DNA from: Acidimicrobiia bacterium
Lineage (GTDB): Bacteria > Actinomycetota > Acidimicrobiia > Acidimicrobiales > Acidimicrobilacustridaceae
Direction: 5' to 3'
Length of the DNA: 33,007 nt
NCBI GenBank assembly: GCA_020832495.1
Contig: JAFIEP010000032.1
Span: 1-33,007 of the forward strand
This document shows, in pieces, positions 17,922-25,659 of the stretch. A program made the position numbers and the translations under genes. The notes under the pieces are model-generated. The model was not told the DNA's origin. It worked only from the letters and a program-made list of their open reading frames with translations, and searched no databases. Each line of letters opens with the position of its first letter. Within the stretch, counting starts at the first letter, position 1.

Positions 17922-18805
17922 CACCCGAAGCGTTGTTCACCGTCGTCGACATTGCAAGCACCCTCGTGGCCGGCCCCGACGACACGCGCCGCCGCAGCAG
18001 CGGTGACCTCGGGACAGCGGGCTCCCGCAGCGGCGAAGAGCTGCTCCGGGGCGCCCGAACGGGTCTCGACACTACCGTCCACGCTCCAGCGCACGAACTC
18101 GAGCGCCGTGGGATCGGCAGGTTCGGGTCGTGGGTCGTCGGCCCACAACCGGCCAACCGAGCGGACCGAGACCACGGCGTCGGCGGGACAGCGCCGCCAC
18201 GACACCCGATCCACGCGCACCCCGGTGAGGTGTTCGGCCACCCGCACCATGGCGCCCACGTCGTCCGGCCCGAGGTCCAGCGACAACACCCGGTAGCTGG
18301 CTGCGTCCCGGGCGGGGTGGTGGAACCAGTGCTCGAACACACCGTCGGCGTCTCGACGCAGCCCTGCGGCGTACGGACCGTGCCGGCCCTCCGCTGCGGC
18401 GCAGATCGGCAGGGGTTCGCCGCTCGGGTGGATCACGTCGCACAACAGTCGCTCGTCGCCGTCTCCTGCCAGGACCACCGAGCCGTGGAAGTCGACCTCC
18501 TGCGGCCCCTTCCACAAGGCTCGTTCCATGCTGGCCGTCGCCCGCCACCCGTACTGCTCACACATTCCGCCGAAGGCCGACACCTGACTCCAGCAGGTCC
18601 CGCCGCCACCGTTCGCCAGCCACCGTTCGCACAGCGCCACGCCGTCGGCTTCGGGTGACGCTCGGCCGTCACGGGCAGCGAGTGCCTTCTCCAGGTTGGT
18701 GAACGGCACCGACGACACCCATGCCCGATAGAAGGCACCGAGCGTGGCCACGTCGCGTGGGGCGTCGACACCGAGCGCCTCGAGCATCTGCTCGGCGAGC
18801 GGCAT
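17921..18805 (-). CDS. Arylamine N-acetyltransferase-like protein
   Basis: 294 residues resembling the NAT family, which transfers acyl groups from CoA through a Cys-His-Asp triad. The triad fits C71 (GGGTCWSQV), H107 (DFHGSVVL) and D123 (ERLLCDVIHP), almost the positions known in bacterial NAT enzymes. VPFTNLEKAL matches the PFENL block. The C-terminal third is divergent. The ATG at 18805 has GAGG nearby. The longer frame to 18982 translates the tRNA gene in reverse and is not real. It is the first gene of an operon with DUF3263 and the VirR-like gene. The acyl donor and natural substrate are unknown. Confidence 0.8.
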   Translation of the reverse strand: MPLAEQMLEALGVDAPRDVATLGAFYRAWVSSVPFTNLEKALAARDGRASPEADGVALCERWLANGGGGTCWSQVSAFGGMCEQYGWRATASMERALWKGPQEVDFHGSVVLAGDGDERLLCDVIHPSGEPLPICAAAEGRHGPYAAGLRRDADGVFEHWFHHPARDAASYRVLSLDLGPDDVGAMVRVAEHLTGVRVDRVSWRRCPADAVVSVRSVGRLWADDPRPEPADPTALEFVRWSVDGSVETRSGAPEQLFAAAGARCPEVTAAAAARVVGAGHEGACNVDDGEQRFG

Positions 18806-18901
18806 CGGGACCTCGAAGCGGGAGTGCACGCCCGCATGGTGGCACCGCTGGCCATCCCGACGCACCACGAGGCTCACCCACGGGCTAGAACTGAGGGACC
18901 C

Positions 18902-18977
18902 GCCCGGGTAGCTCAGGGGCGAGAGCAGCTGTCTTGTAAACAGCAGGTCGTGGGTTCGAATCCCACCTCGGGCTCCA
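18902..18977 (+). tRNA. tRNA-Thr (anticodon TGT)
   Basis: A complete cloverleaf. The acceptor GCCCGGG pairs with CTCGGGC (18967-18973), with one G-U pair. The anticodon stem GCTGT/ACAGC encloses CTTGTAA with TGT at 18935-18937, reading ACA. The T arm contains GTTCGAATC. CCA is encoded at 18975-18977. It lies just upstream of the ECF sigma operon. Confidence 0.97.
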
Positions 18978-19005
18978 CACACCGCAACATTTCGAGATCA
19001 ATCGC

Positions 19006-19034
19006 CATCCGAGGCGCCGAGCGCTCCGAACAAG
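19006..19034 (+). promoter_or_regulatory. ECF-type promoter of the sigma/RskA operon
   Basis: CATCC at 19006-19010, a 16-nt spacer, then CGAACAAG at 19027-19034. This resembles the SigK-type pattern known from mycobacteria (CCATCC ... CCGAAT). The same arrangement recurs at 20490-20518, so the sigma factor probably drives its own operon. Confidence 0.65.
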
Positions 19035-19069
19035 GAGTGTGCCCATCCTCTCCGCCACGCGGCGTGCAC

Positions 19070-19663
19070 ATGACCGCTGACCCCGACCCACCCCCGGCCG
19101 AGTCGACGTCCGACGCCGCGCTGGTCATCGCCGTCGCACGCGGCCGCCAAGAGGCACTGGCTGCGTTGTGGCGCCGTCACGGCGGCGTGGTGCACGGCCT
19201 CGCTCGCCGCCTGCTGCGCCGCGACGACCTGGCCGAGGACGTCAGCCAGGAGGTGTTCCTGAGCCTGTGGCGCCACCCCGAACGCTTCGATCCCCAACGG
19301 GGCTCGCTGCGGACGTTCCTGCTCACGACCTGCCACCGCCGGGCGGTGGACGTCATCCGTGCCGAGGAGGCACGCCGTAACCGTGAGCTGCGCGAGCAGC
19401 TCCAGGCGCCAGTTCCCACGGTCGAACTCGAACAAGCCTTCGCTGACGCCGCCGTGGCGGAACTGGTCCGCCACGCCCTCGGGCAACTCCCCGTCGAGGA
19501 GCGCCGAGCGATCGAGCTCGCCTACTGGGGCGGCCACACCTACCAGGAGGTTGCTCGCCTTCTCGAACAGCCGGAGGGCACCGTGAAGAGCCGCATCCGC
19601 GCCGGCATGCGCCGCCTCCGCGAGCTCATGGCCACTGCCGACAGCGAGGGGGTGGCGACATGA
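19070..19663 (+). CDS. ECF RNA polymerase sigma factor (SigK-like)
   Basis: 197 residues. Sigma region 2 spans about 20-95 (LAEDVSQEVFLSLWRHPERF, then FLLTTCHRRAVDVIRAEEAR, for -10 recognition and core binding). Region 4 spans about 132-190 (LGQLPVEERRAIELAYWGG, then TYQEVARLLEQPEGTVKSR, a helix-turn-helix for the -35). It directs RNA polymerase to stress promoters when freed from its anti-sigma factor. The ATG at 19070 is preferred. Upstream in-frame GTGs at 19037 and 19064 are possible, and no strong ribosome site decides. The stop overlaps the anti-sigma gene by four bases, the classic coupled sigma/anti-sigma layout. A matching promoter motif lies 36-64 bases upstream. Confidence 0.93.
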   Translation: MTADPDPPPAESTSDAALVIAVARGRQEALAALWRRHGGVVHGLARRLLRRDDLAEDVSQEVFLSLWRHPERFDPQRGSLRTFLLTTCHRRAVDVIRAEEARRNRELREQLQAPVPTVELEQAFADAAVAELVRHALGQLPVEERRAIELAYWGGHTYQEVARLLEQPEGTVKSRIRAGMRRLRELMATADSEGVAT

Positions 19664-20466
19664 GCTCCACCATCGACCCGATGGACCACTCGAACGTCGA
19701 GGCCCTGTTGGCCGCCTACGCGCTCGATGCCGTCACCGATGAGGAGCGCCGCGCCGTCGATGACCTGCTCGAGACGTCCGAGGATCTCCGCGCCGAGGTG
19801 GCCGACCACCTCGAGGTGGCGGCCCTGCTCGGCACCGTGCCTGACGATCCACCGGCAGCCGTGTGGGATCGGATCGCCGACCAGCTCGACGACCCGATCT
19901 CTGAACAGGTCTTCGAACGGGAACCGTCGGCGAACGCCGACGCCCACACCGTGCAGCCCGGCGCTGCCGATCGCCCCTCCGAGGTGGTGCCGATGCGACG
20001 CTCATCGTCGCCACAGCTCGGTGGCTGGCGTCTGCTGGCCGTCGCTGCGGTCGCCCTGGCCCTGGTGGCGGTGGGTGCATTGGTGGCGCGAGCAGTGGCA
20101 CCGACGACCGAACGCGACCTGGCCACCGAGGCGGTGACCGCCGCCGCCGAACCGGGGGCACGCACGTGGGAACTCCTCGGGGACGACGATCGTCGCCTGG
20201 CCACCGTCGTCCTGCGAGCCGACGGGGAAGGGATCCTCGTGGCCGACGACCTCCCACCCCTCGACGCGGCACGCACCTACCAACTGTGGGCGCTCGCCGG
20301 TCCGGACGGGTCGGTACCCATCTCGCTCGGGGTGCTCGGCGCGAACCCGGCGGCGGCTGCCTTCACCGCCGAGACGCCGGTGGCCGGCATGGCGCTCAGC
20401 ATCGAGGCTCGCGGTGGCGCCGTGGCGCCGGCCGACGGCCCGATCGCCGTTGCCGTGGCGGAGTGA
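19660..20466 (+). CDS. RskA-family membrane anti-sigma factor
   Basis: 268 residues. The N-terminal ~75 residues (ALLAAYALDAVTDEERRAVD, then DLLETSEDLRAEVADHLEVA) form the helical anti-sigma domain that holds the ECF sigma factor. It has no Cys residues, so it is not a zinc-type anti-sigma. One membrane helix lies at about 123-147 (WRLLAVAAVALALVAVGALVA). The outer RskA domain (about 150-268) includes RTYQLWALAGPDGSVPISLG. Release of the sigma factor is expected to need regulated cleavage by site-1 and Rip1-type proteases. It overlaps the sigma gene by four bases. Confidence 0.93.
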   Translation: MSSTIDPMDHSNVEALLAAYALDAVTDEERRAVDDLLETSEDLRAEVADHLEVAALLGTVPDDPPAAVWDRIADQLDDPISEQVFEREPSANADAHTVQPGAADRPSEVVPMRRSSSPQLGGWRLLAVAAVALALVAVGALVARAVAPTTERDLATEAVTAAAEPGARTWELLGDDDRRLATVVLRADGEGILVADDLPPLDAARTYQLWALAGPDGSVPISLGVLGANPAAAAFTAETPVAGMALSIEARGGAVAPADGPIAVAVAE

Positions 20467-20489
20467 TCGGAAAAACTTTCGGAATCGTG

Positions 20490-20518
20490 CATCCGATCGG
20501 CGTTCGGCAACGTACAAG
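20490..20518 (+). promoter_or_regulatory. Second ECF-type promoter motif, downstream of rskA
   Basis: CATCC at 20490-20494, 16 nt, then CGTACAAG at 20511-20518, almost identical in sequence and spacing to the motif before the sigma gene. It points rightwards into a gene-free stretch that ends at a strong hairpin (20636-20670). Confidence 0.55.
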
Positions 20519-20635
20519 TAGGTGTAGGGCGCCGAGCAGCGAATCGACGACCTGCAGCAGAGCGGACACCGAACCGCAGTCGGCGGTCCGCCAGTTCCCT
20601 GGGGCTTTCTCGGGCTCCGCTCCAGGGGCGATGTC

Positions 20636-20670
20636 ATCGGGGCGGCGATCCACTGGGTCGCCGCCCCGAT
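20636..20670. terminator. Strong hairpin, bidirectional terminator
   Basis: ATCGGGGCGGCGA (20636-20648) pairs perfectly with TCGCCGCCCCGAT (20658-20670) around a 9-nt loop. It lies between the rightward sigma/RskA operon and the leftward YibE/F gene, whose stop is at 20675. There is no T-run, as is common in GC-rich actinobacteria. Confidence 0.75.
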
Positions 20671-20674
20671 GGCG

Positions 20675-21997
20675 TCACGCCACGGCGTCGGCCGAGGGGG
20701 TGGCGTGGCGGGCGGTCAGCGCCGCCAACCAGGTGGTCAACGGGACGGCAGCCACCAGGCCGATGCTGCCTACCAAGGTACGCACGATCTCGGTCGCCAC
20801 GATCTCCCCGTTGGCAATGGCGGCCAACGGCTGGTCGGTGGCAGCGAACAGCAGGAACAAAGGCATGGCCGCACCGGCGTAGGCCAGCACCAGTGTGTTG
20901 ACCGTGGAGGCAACGTGGTCCCGGCCGATGCGTATCCCGGCGGCATACAGCTCAGCGGTACTCATGCGGTCGTTGGCCGCCCGCAACTCGAACACCGCCG
21001 AGGCCTGGGTGACGGTCATGTCGTCGAGCGCCCCGAGTGCGCCGATGATGATCCCGGCGAGCAGCAGACCCCTCAGGTCGATGGTGCCCGACACCTGGCG
21101 GAGGAACGTCACCTCGTCGCCGCCGAGGCCGGTCAGGTTGGCCAATGACACGAAGATCACCGACAGTGCAATGGTCAGCGCCAGCGCGCCGAGGGTACCG
21201 AGCAATGCCACCGTGCTCATGGCGGTGAAGCCATGCGCCAGGTAGATGGCCAGGAACGAGATGGCGGCCGCGGTGACCACTGCCACCAGCACGGCGTCGG
21301 AATCGTCGAGCAGCGCCGGGACGGTGAAGACCAACAGCACCGCCAGGCTCAACGCCAGTCCCACCAGCGCAGCCAGCCCTCGTAGGCGCCCCAGCAACAC
21401 GACAGCGAGGGCGAAGAGCACGGCCAGCCAGAACAGCACCGAGGTCCGCTGTCGGTCCGAGAACCGGTAGCGGAACTCGGGTTCGGCGGCGGCGTCGTAG
21501 GACAGCACCACCACCTCCCCCTCGCGGAAGTCCGCCGAACCGGCGTCGAACACGTCGAGGCCAACGCTCAGCCCCTCGTCGGGCCCCTCGAGCAGCTCCA
21601 CCCGCAGCTGAGCGCACTGCAGACCGCTGTCGTCGACGATGGGCGCACCGGGACACGGCACCTCGTCGACCGCCCCGACCCGCGCGTCGAAGAAGGTGGT
21701 GGCGAAGCCGGGCAGCGGCGGCGGCGACTCGCCACTGGGCCACAGCGCCACCAGTCCGATCACCGTGGCGAACGCCAGCACAGCAGCAATGCCCCACAAC
21801 CATCGGTTGGTGGTCTCGGGGATGTCCAGCAGGTCGTCGCCGTGGCCGTGGCCGACGTGGGTGTGACCGGCCGGCGCCACATCGGAGACCGCCTCCCCCT
21901 CGCCGTCCGTCCCGCTCCCCCCGGTGGCGGCGTCAGCGGGGTCGTCGGGTTGGTGGGACCGGTCGTCGGGTTCGTCGGGCAGGTCGTCGGCGTCCAC
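20675..21997 (-). CDS. YibE/F family multi-pass membrane protein
   Basis: 440 residues. A long acidic, polar cytoplasmic start contains a His-rich patch (HTHVGHGHGDD, about 45-55). A first helix at about 66-87 is followed by a ~95-residue extracytoplasmic domain with two Cys (EVPCPGAP, LQCAQL). About seven further helices follow from residue 188, including GALGALDDMTVTQASAVFEL, the family hallmark. YibE/F proteins are membrane transporters of uncertain substrate. The His-rich tail suggests metal binding. The GTG at 21997 is the annotated start, and no clear ribosome site decides it. It lies 57 nt after the lipoprotein gene and may be co-transcribed with it. Confidence 0.88.
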   Translation of the reverse strand: MDADDLPDEPDDRSHQPDDPADAATGGSGTDGEGEAVSDVAPAGHTHVGHGHGDDLLDIPETTNRWLWGIAAVLAFATVIGLVALWPSGESPPPLPGFATTFFDARVGAVDEVPCPGAPIVDDSGLQCAQLRVELLEGPDEGLSVGLDVFDAGSADFREGEVVVLSYDAAAEPEFRYRFSDRQRTSVLFWLAVLFALAVVLLGRLRGLAALVGLALSLAVLLVFTVPALLDDSDAVLVAVVTAAAISFLAIYLAHGFTAMSTVALLGTLGALALTIALSVIFVSLANLTGLGGDEVTFLRQVSGTIDLRGLLLAGIIIGALGALDDMTVTQASAVFELRAANDRMSTAELYAAGIRIGRDHVASTVNTLVLAYAGAAMPLFLLFAATDQPLAAIANGEIVATEIVRTLVGSIGLVAAVPLTTWLAALTARHATPSADAVA

Positions 21998-22054
21998 GCA
22001 GCCATCGTGACCGCGGCACGACCCTGAGCGGTGGATCCGCCCGGCGGCCGGCGG

Positions 22055-22744
22055 TCACCCGTCGGTGTCGGAACCCTCGGCGCCCCCCACCACACGATCC
22101 TCGAGGGTTTCGCAGTCGTCGATGACGGTCTGCCCGTCGTACACACCACTGGTGCCGAACACCCACACCGACACCACCGGAGGGAGCAGCTGCAGCGGCA
22201 CCTGGTATTCGAGACCCTGCCCGTCGGGGTCCAGAGCCACCTCGATGTCGAGGCGCTCGGGGGTGGATCGGGCCATCACCCGGCCCTCGTCGGTCTCGTA
22301 GGTGACGAGCTCGAGCACCCAGTCGTCCTCGTCGCGCTGCACCTGCAGCTCCCAGCTGGTCAGCTGCCCGGGGAAACCCTGGAAGAGCAGGTAGACCGGC
22401 TCTTCAACCTCGCGGACGTCGCCAGCGAGTTCGAAGCGGACCCACAGGTCCGACGGCTGTTCTCCCTCACCGAGGAACTCCACCTCGCCCAGCACGAGGT
22501 CCACACCAGCCGGCTCGGAGAGGTTCTCCTCGGCACGAACGTCGGCGGTCAGATCGCCAACCTCGTCGACACAACGAACGCCCCGCCGGTGCTCGAGCAC
22601 ACGGTCGCTGAGATCCTCGATCTGGAAGGCCGCGGCGTCAGGGCTCGGCTCGCCATCGTCACCTCCGCACCCGACGAGCAGCAGGGCCCCGACGGTCAAC
22701 ACCGTCGTCACACGACGACGAGTGGAGCGGGTGTGTGACGACAT
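22055..22744 (-). CDS. Secreted lipoprotein of unknown function
   Basis: 229 residues. A basic N-terminus (RSTRRR) and hydrophobic helix lead to the lipobox LLLVGC with lipidated C26, so the mature protein is anchored outside the membrane. The mature part is acidic and beta-rich (DLWVRFELAG, WELQVQRDEDDWVLELVTYE), with cysteines at about 58 and near the end (DDCETLEDR) that could pair. I recognise no family. The ATG at 22744 is the first start before the signal peptide. It stands between the cyclase and YibE/F genes on the same strand. Confidence 0.8.
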   Translation of the reverse strand: MSSHTRSTRRRVTTVLTVGALLLVGCGGDDGEPSPDAAAFQIEDLSDRVLEHRRGVRCVDEVGDLTADVRAEENLSEPAGVDLVLGEVEFLGEGEQPSDLWVRFELAGDVREVEEPVYLLFQGFPGQLTSWELQVQRDEDDWVLELVTYETDEGRVMARSTPERLDIEVALDPDGQGLEYQVPLQLLPPVVSVWVFGTSGVYDGQTVIDDCETLEDRVVGGAEGSDTDG

Positions 22745-22868
22745 GGCGCCATGTTGGCACGACCGGTGCCCCGAGCCGACGCGGCCACCGCCGGGCGGGG
22801 GCAGACGACCACCGTGGAGCGTCCCTGCACCGCCCGGCCCGGCGGCCGCGATCGCCGGAGCAACCGAA

Positions 22869-23621
22869 CTAGGCGGCCGGTGTGTCGCCGGCGAGCGCCG
22901 CATCCACCTCGGGGCGGGCCCGGACCCGCACCACACCGGCGACGCGGCCCATACCCGCCACCTGCACGGTCAGCTGGCCCAGCGGTTCCATCCAGTTCGG
23001 CAACTCGTGGGGCGGCTCGGCAGCCAGGATCTCCCCTGCCTGCGCGGCATCGCTGAGCCGCGCCGCCAGGTTCACGGCCCGACCCACGTAGTCGTCGCCT
23101 TCGAACAACAGCACACTGCCGCCGGCCACGCCGGCGTGCGTGTCGAGCCCGGTGGCGCGGAATCGACATTCGAGCTCGGCCACGGCGGCCAACAAGGGGG
23201 TCATCTCGGTGCCGACCAACATGACACCGTCACCGAGCCACTTGGCCACCCGCACGCCACGGCGTCCGACGACCTGGCGGGTGACCGACCGGAAATGGGT
23301 GAGGATCTCGATGGCGGCCTGCTCACCGTGCTGGTCGCAGTAGCTGGTGAAACCACAGATGTCGATGAAGGCGAAGGCCCGCTCGACGGCCATGGGCACG
23401 CCGTCCCCGGGCAGCGGCGCACTGATGGCTGCCGCACCAGGCGCCGCGGAGGGCTCGCACGGCACCAGGAACCCATCGGCGGGCGATTCGTCGTCGGCGT
23501 CGTCCACCAACGAGCGCAGCCGCTCGAGCACCGCCCGAGGTGCCTCGACGAACGGATCGGTGGCCTGTTCGGCCAAGGTGAGCTTGCGTGCCGCCGGCGG
23601 CGGCGTACGTCGAGTTCGCAT
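22869..23621 (-). CDS. Soluble class III adenylyl cyclase
   Basis: 250 residues. A short N-terminal region (about 1-80, no membrane helix) precedes one cyclase homology domain (about 82-235). Metal-binding aspartates are D87 (FIDICGFT) and D131 (KWLGDGVML). K127 and D177 (DDYVG) occupy the adenine-recognising positions. N184 and R188 (AVNLAARL) are the transition-state pair. All catalytic positions are present, so it should make cAMP as a homodimer. The start ATG at 23621 has GGAGGA upstream. A Crp-family regulator that could bind cAMP lies about 3 kb away (26499). Confidence 0.9.
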   Translation of the reverse strand: MRTRRTPPPAARKLTLAEQATDPFVEAPRAVLERLRSLVDDADDESPADGFLVPCEPSAAPGAAAISAPLPGDGVPMAVERAFAFIDICGFTSYCDQHGEQAAIEILTHFRSVTRQVVGRRGVRVAKWLGDGVMLVGTEMTPLLAAVAELECRFRATGLDTHAGVAGGSVLLFEGDDYVGRAVNLAARLSDAAQAGEILAAEPPHELPNWMEPLGQLTVQVAGMGRVAGVVRVRARPEVDAALAGDTPAA

Positions 23622-23994
23622 GAAAGTCCTCCTCACCCTCAGAGCGAGCGGGGCTCACCCGGTGGGTCTGGCCCGGCCCAGCAGCCTCGTTGCGGCCAGG
23701 TCGGTCGGGGTTCCGACAGGTGCTCCACCCGTTCGTGCCCTTGGTCGCACCCTAGCTGCAAACCGTTGCAAGCACGCGACACCATTTCGTGAGCATCTGG
23801 TGTCGCTGAGATGTCCGGCGGGCACGAAATACCGTCTGAGCAGGCACGATGCCTGGGCGACACCCGAGACCCCTCCACCGCCGGTCGGCGGGTGGTTTTC
23901 GTCACACGTTCGTCACATTCGGTGGTCGGCAGGGGTCGGTGGCGGCGCCTGGTGGGCCGCCACCACGGCTGCTCACCCAGTGGGTCGACCGCGC
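23622..23994. other. Gene-free stretch with direct repeat and hairpin
   Basis: 373 bases upstream of the cyclase gene and after rlmB, with no credible gene. It holds a hairpin with 9-bp arms GCGACACCA (23776-23784) and TGGTGTCGC (23798-23806), and a perfect direct repeat TTCGTCACA (23898-23906 and 23909-23917) with an 11-bp period, one helical turn. TAGGGT on the minus strand at 23747-23752 could be a cyclase -10. Confidence 0.5.
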
Positions 23995-24999
23995 TCAGGC
24001 CGTGGAGGTACGGGGCATGCCTGCCGCCAGGCGTCGGCGCGCCACCTCGAAGCAACCCAGGGCGGCAGCCACCGAGACGTTCAGCGAGGCCAGTTGACCG
24101 AGCATGGGAATGGCCACCAGCGCGTCGCAGCGTTGCCGTGCCAGGCGGGACAGTCCTCTCCCCTCGGCCCCCAACACCAGTGCGATGGGCCCGTCGCCGG
24201 CGGGGAGGTCGGCCAGGTCCACGTCGCCACCGGCGTCCATGCCCACCACCCACACGTCGTGTTCCCGCAGGTCAGCGAGCGCTGCCGGTACACCTCCGAC
24301 GAGGGCCATGGCCACGTGCTCCACGGCGCCAGCGGCCGCCTTGGTCACCGCCGGGGTGACGTGCACAGCCCGGTGCCGCGGCAGTACCACCCCCGTGACG
24401 CCTGCACATTCCGCCGACCGGAGAATGGCACCCAGGTTCTGCGGATCGGTGATCCCGTCGAGCACCAAGAGGAACGGGTCCACCCCGCGGCTCGGCTGCA
24501 TCAGCGCTTCGAAGTCGACCTCGGGCAGCGGCACGGCCCGGGCCACCACGCCCTGGGGTCGCTCGGTTCGCGCCGTGCGCTCGAGTTCGGCGCGTGACAC
24601 CCGACGCACGGTTGCACCGACCTGGCGGGCCAGTTCGACCAGGTCGGCGGCATCCTGGTCATCGGGTGCCGCCGCCACGAGGACGTCGCGCACCTGGCGG
24701 CGCCCAGCCACCAGCAACTCGCGCACCGCCTGGCGACCTTCCACCTGGTCACCGCCGAGGCCCTTGGGCCCGGCCTGACGCCGCCGCTCGGGCGATGCCC
24801 CCGCTGCGCCGCCGGCACCGACCCGGCCGTGGCCACCGGTGGGCGCACGCCCCGACCCTGTTCCTGCACCACCCGCCGCCGGACGCCCGACTCCTCGCCG
24901 TCCACCCGAGCTGCGACCCTTCGCCGGCCCACCACGACCCTTTGCCGAGCCGCCACCACTCCGCTTGCCGCCGCCCTTGCCACCCCGACCGCCGGTCAT
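23995..24999 (-). CDS. rlmB: 23S rRNA (guanosine-2'-O-)methyltransferase RlmB (TrmH family)
   Basis: A SpoU/TrmH-family enzyme that methylates a 23S rRNA ribose using S-adenosylmethionine. 334 residues. The first ~80 are an Ala/Gly/Arg/Lys-rich disordered RNA-binding tail. A substrate-binding domain (GGDQVEGRQAVRELLVAGRR) follows, then the knotted SPOUT domain with DGITDPQNLGAILRSAECAG, VLGAEGRGLSRL and IPMLGQLASLNVSVAAALGC. The ATG at 24999 overlaps the ispF stop (ATGA), better than the GTG two codons earlier. In many actinobacteria cysS lies between ispF and rlmB; here it is absent. Confidence 0.94.
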   Translation of the reverse strand: MTGGRGGKGGGKRSGGGSAKGRGGPAKGRSSGGRRGVGRPAAGGAGTGSGRAPTGGHGRVGAGGAAGASPERRRQAGPKGLGGDQVEGRQAVRELLVAGRRQVRDVLVAAAPDDQDAADLVELARQVGATVRRVSRAELERTARTERPQGVVARAVPLPEVDFEALMQPSRGVDPFLLVLDGITDPQNLGAILRSAECAGVTGVVLPRHRAVHVTPAVTKAAAGAVEHVAMALVGGVPAALADLREHDVWVVGMDAGGDVDLADLPAGDGPIALVLGAEGRGLSRLARQRCDALVAIPMLGQLASLNVSVAAALGCFEVARRRLAAGMPRTSTA

Positions 25000-25538
25000 C
25001 GCCACACCACCGCCACCGCCATTGCGGCGATGCCCTCGGTTCGCCCCAGCGCCCCGAGGCCTTCGGCTCGGTTGCCCTTGACGGTCACCGGTGCCCCGAC
25101 GGCATCGCTGAGTCGGTCGGCCATGTCCTGACGTCGCGGCGCCAACTTGGGACGCTCACAGATGACGGCGCAGTCGACGTTGCCCACCGTCCAGCCCTCG
25201 TCGCGCACGCTCTGGCCGGCGCGACGCAGTAACCCGATGCTGTCGGCCCCGGCGAAGGCCGGGTCGTCGTCGGGGAAGTGCTGGCCGATGTCGCCGAGAC
25301 CGGCGGCGCCGAGGAGCGCGTCGGCGCAGGCGTGCGCCACCACGTCGGCATCGCTGTGACCGGCCAACCCGCGCTCCCCCGGGAAGTGCACACCACCGAG
25401 CACCAGGAGACGCTCCGGGTCGTCGACGAAGGCGTGGATGTCGAACCCCTGCCCGACGCGCAGCGTCGGCGGTCGCACATCGGGTCGGTCCGGAGACGGG
25501 GGGCTCGTCGCGCCGGCTGGTGAGGTCGGTGTGTCCAC
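24996..25538 (-). CDS. ispF: 2-C-methyl-D-erythritol 2,4-cyclodiphosphate synthase
   Basis: Closes the cyclodiphosphate in the MEP route to isoprenoids, using zinc and a trimer. 180 residues with a ~26-residue Pro-rich extension. The metal ligands lie in GFDIHAF (D33, H35) and the following GHSDADVVAHACADAL block; the order GLGDIGQHFPDDDP and KGNRAEGLGALGRTEGIAA is that of the family. The GTG at 25538 is supported by a TAGCGT box six bases upstream, which also gives it a promoter of its own 120 bp after ispD. The stop overlaps the rlmB start. Confidence 0.97.
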   Translation of the reverse strand: MDTPTSPAGATSPPSPDRPDVRPPTLRVGQGFDIHAFVDDPERLLVLGGVHFPGERGLAGHSDADVVAHACADALLGAAGLGDIGQHFPDDDPAFAGADSIGLLRRAGQSVRDEGWTVGNVDCAVICERPKLAPRRQDMADRLSDAVGAPVTVKGNRAEGLGALGRTEGIAAMAVAVVWR

Positions 25539-25544
25539 ACCCGA

Positions 25545-25550
25545 ACGCTA
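25545..25550 (-). promoter_or_regulatory. -10 box of ispF, predicted leaderless
   Basis: TAGCGT on the minus strand, six bases before the GTG at 25538. It separates ispF-rlmB from ispD transcriptionally. Confidence 0.6.
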
Positions 25551-25659
25551 CCGGAGCCACCGCTACAGCCGTGGGCCACGGACCGACGGCCGACCGTCCA
25601 CGGTCGTGTGCAATCCAGCCGCGGTGTCCCCCACCGGACATCGGAGCGGGTGATCCGAC

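Noticed and set aside
18806-18982. N-terminal extension of the NAT-like protein
   Set aside because: Its peptide (GGIRTHDLLFTRQLLSP) is a reverse translation of the tRNA-Thr gene, a well-known false gene prediction.
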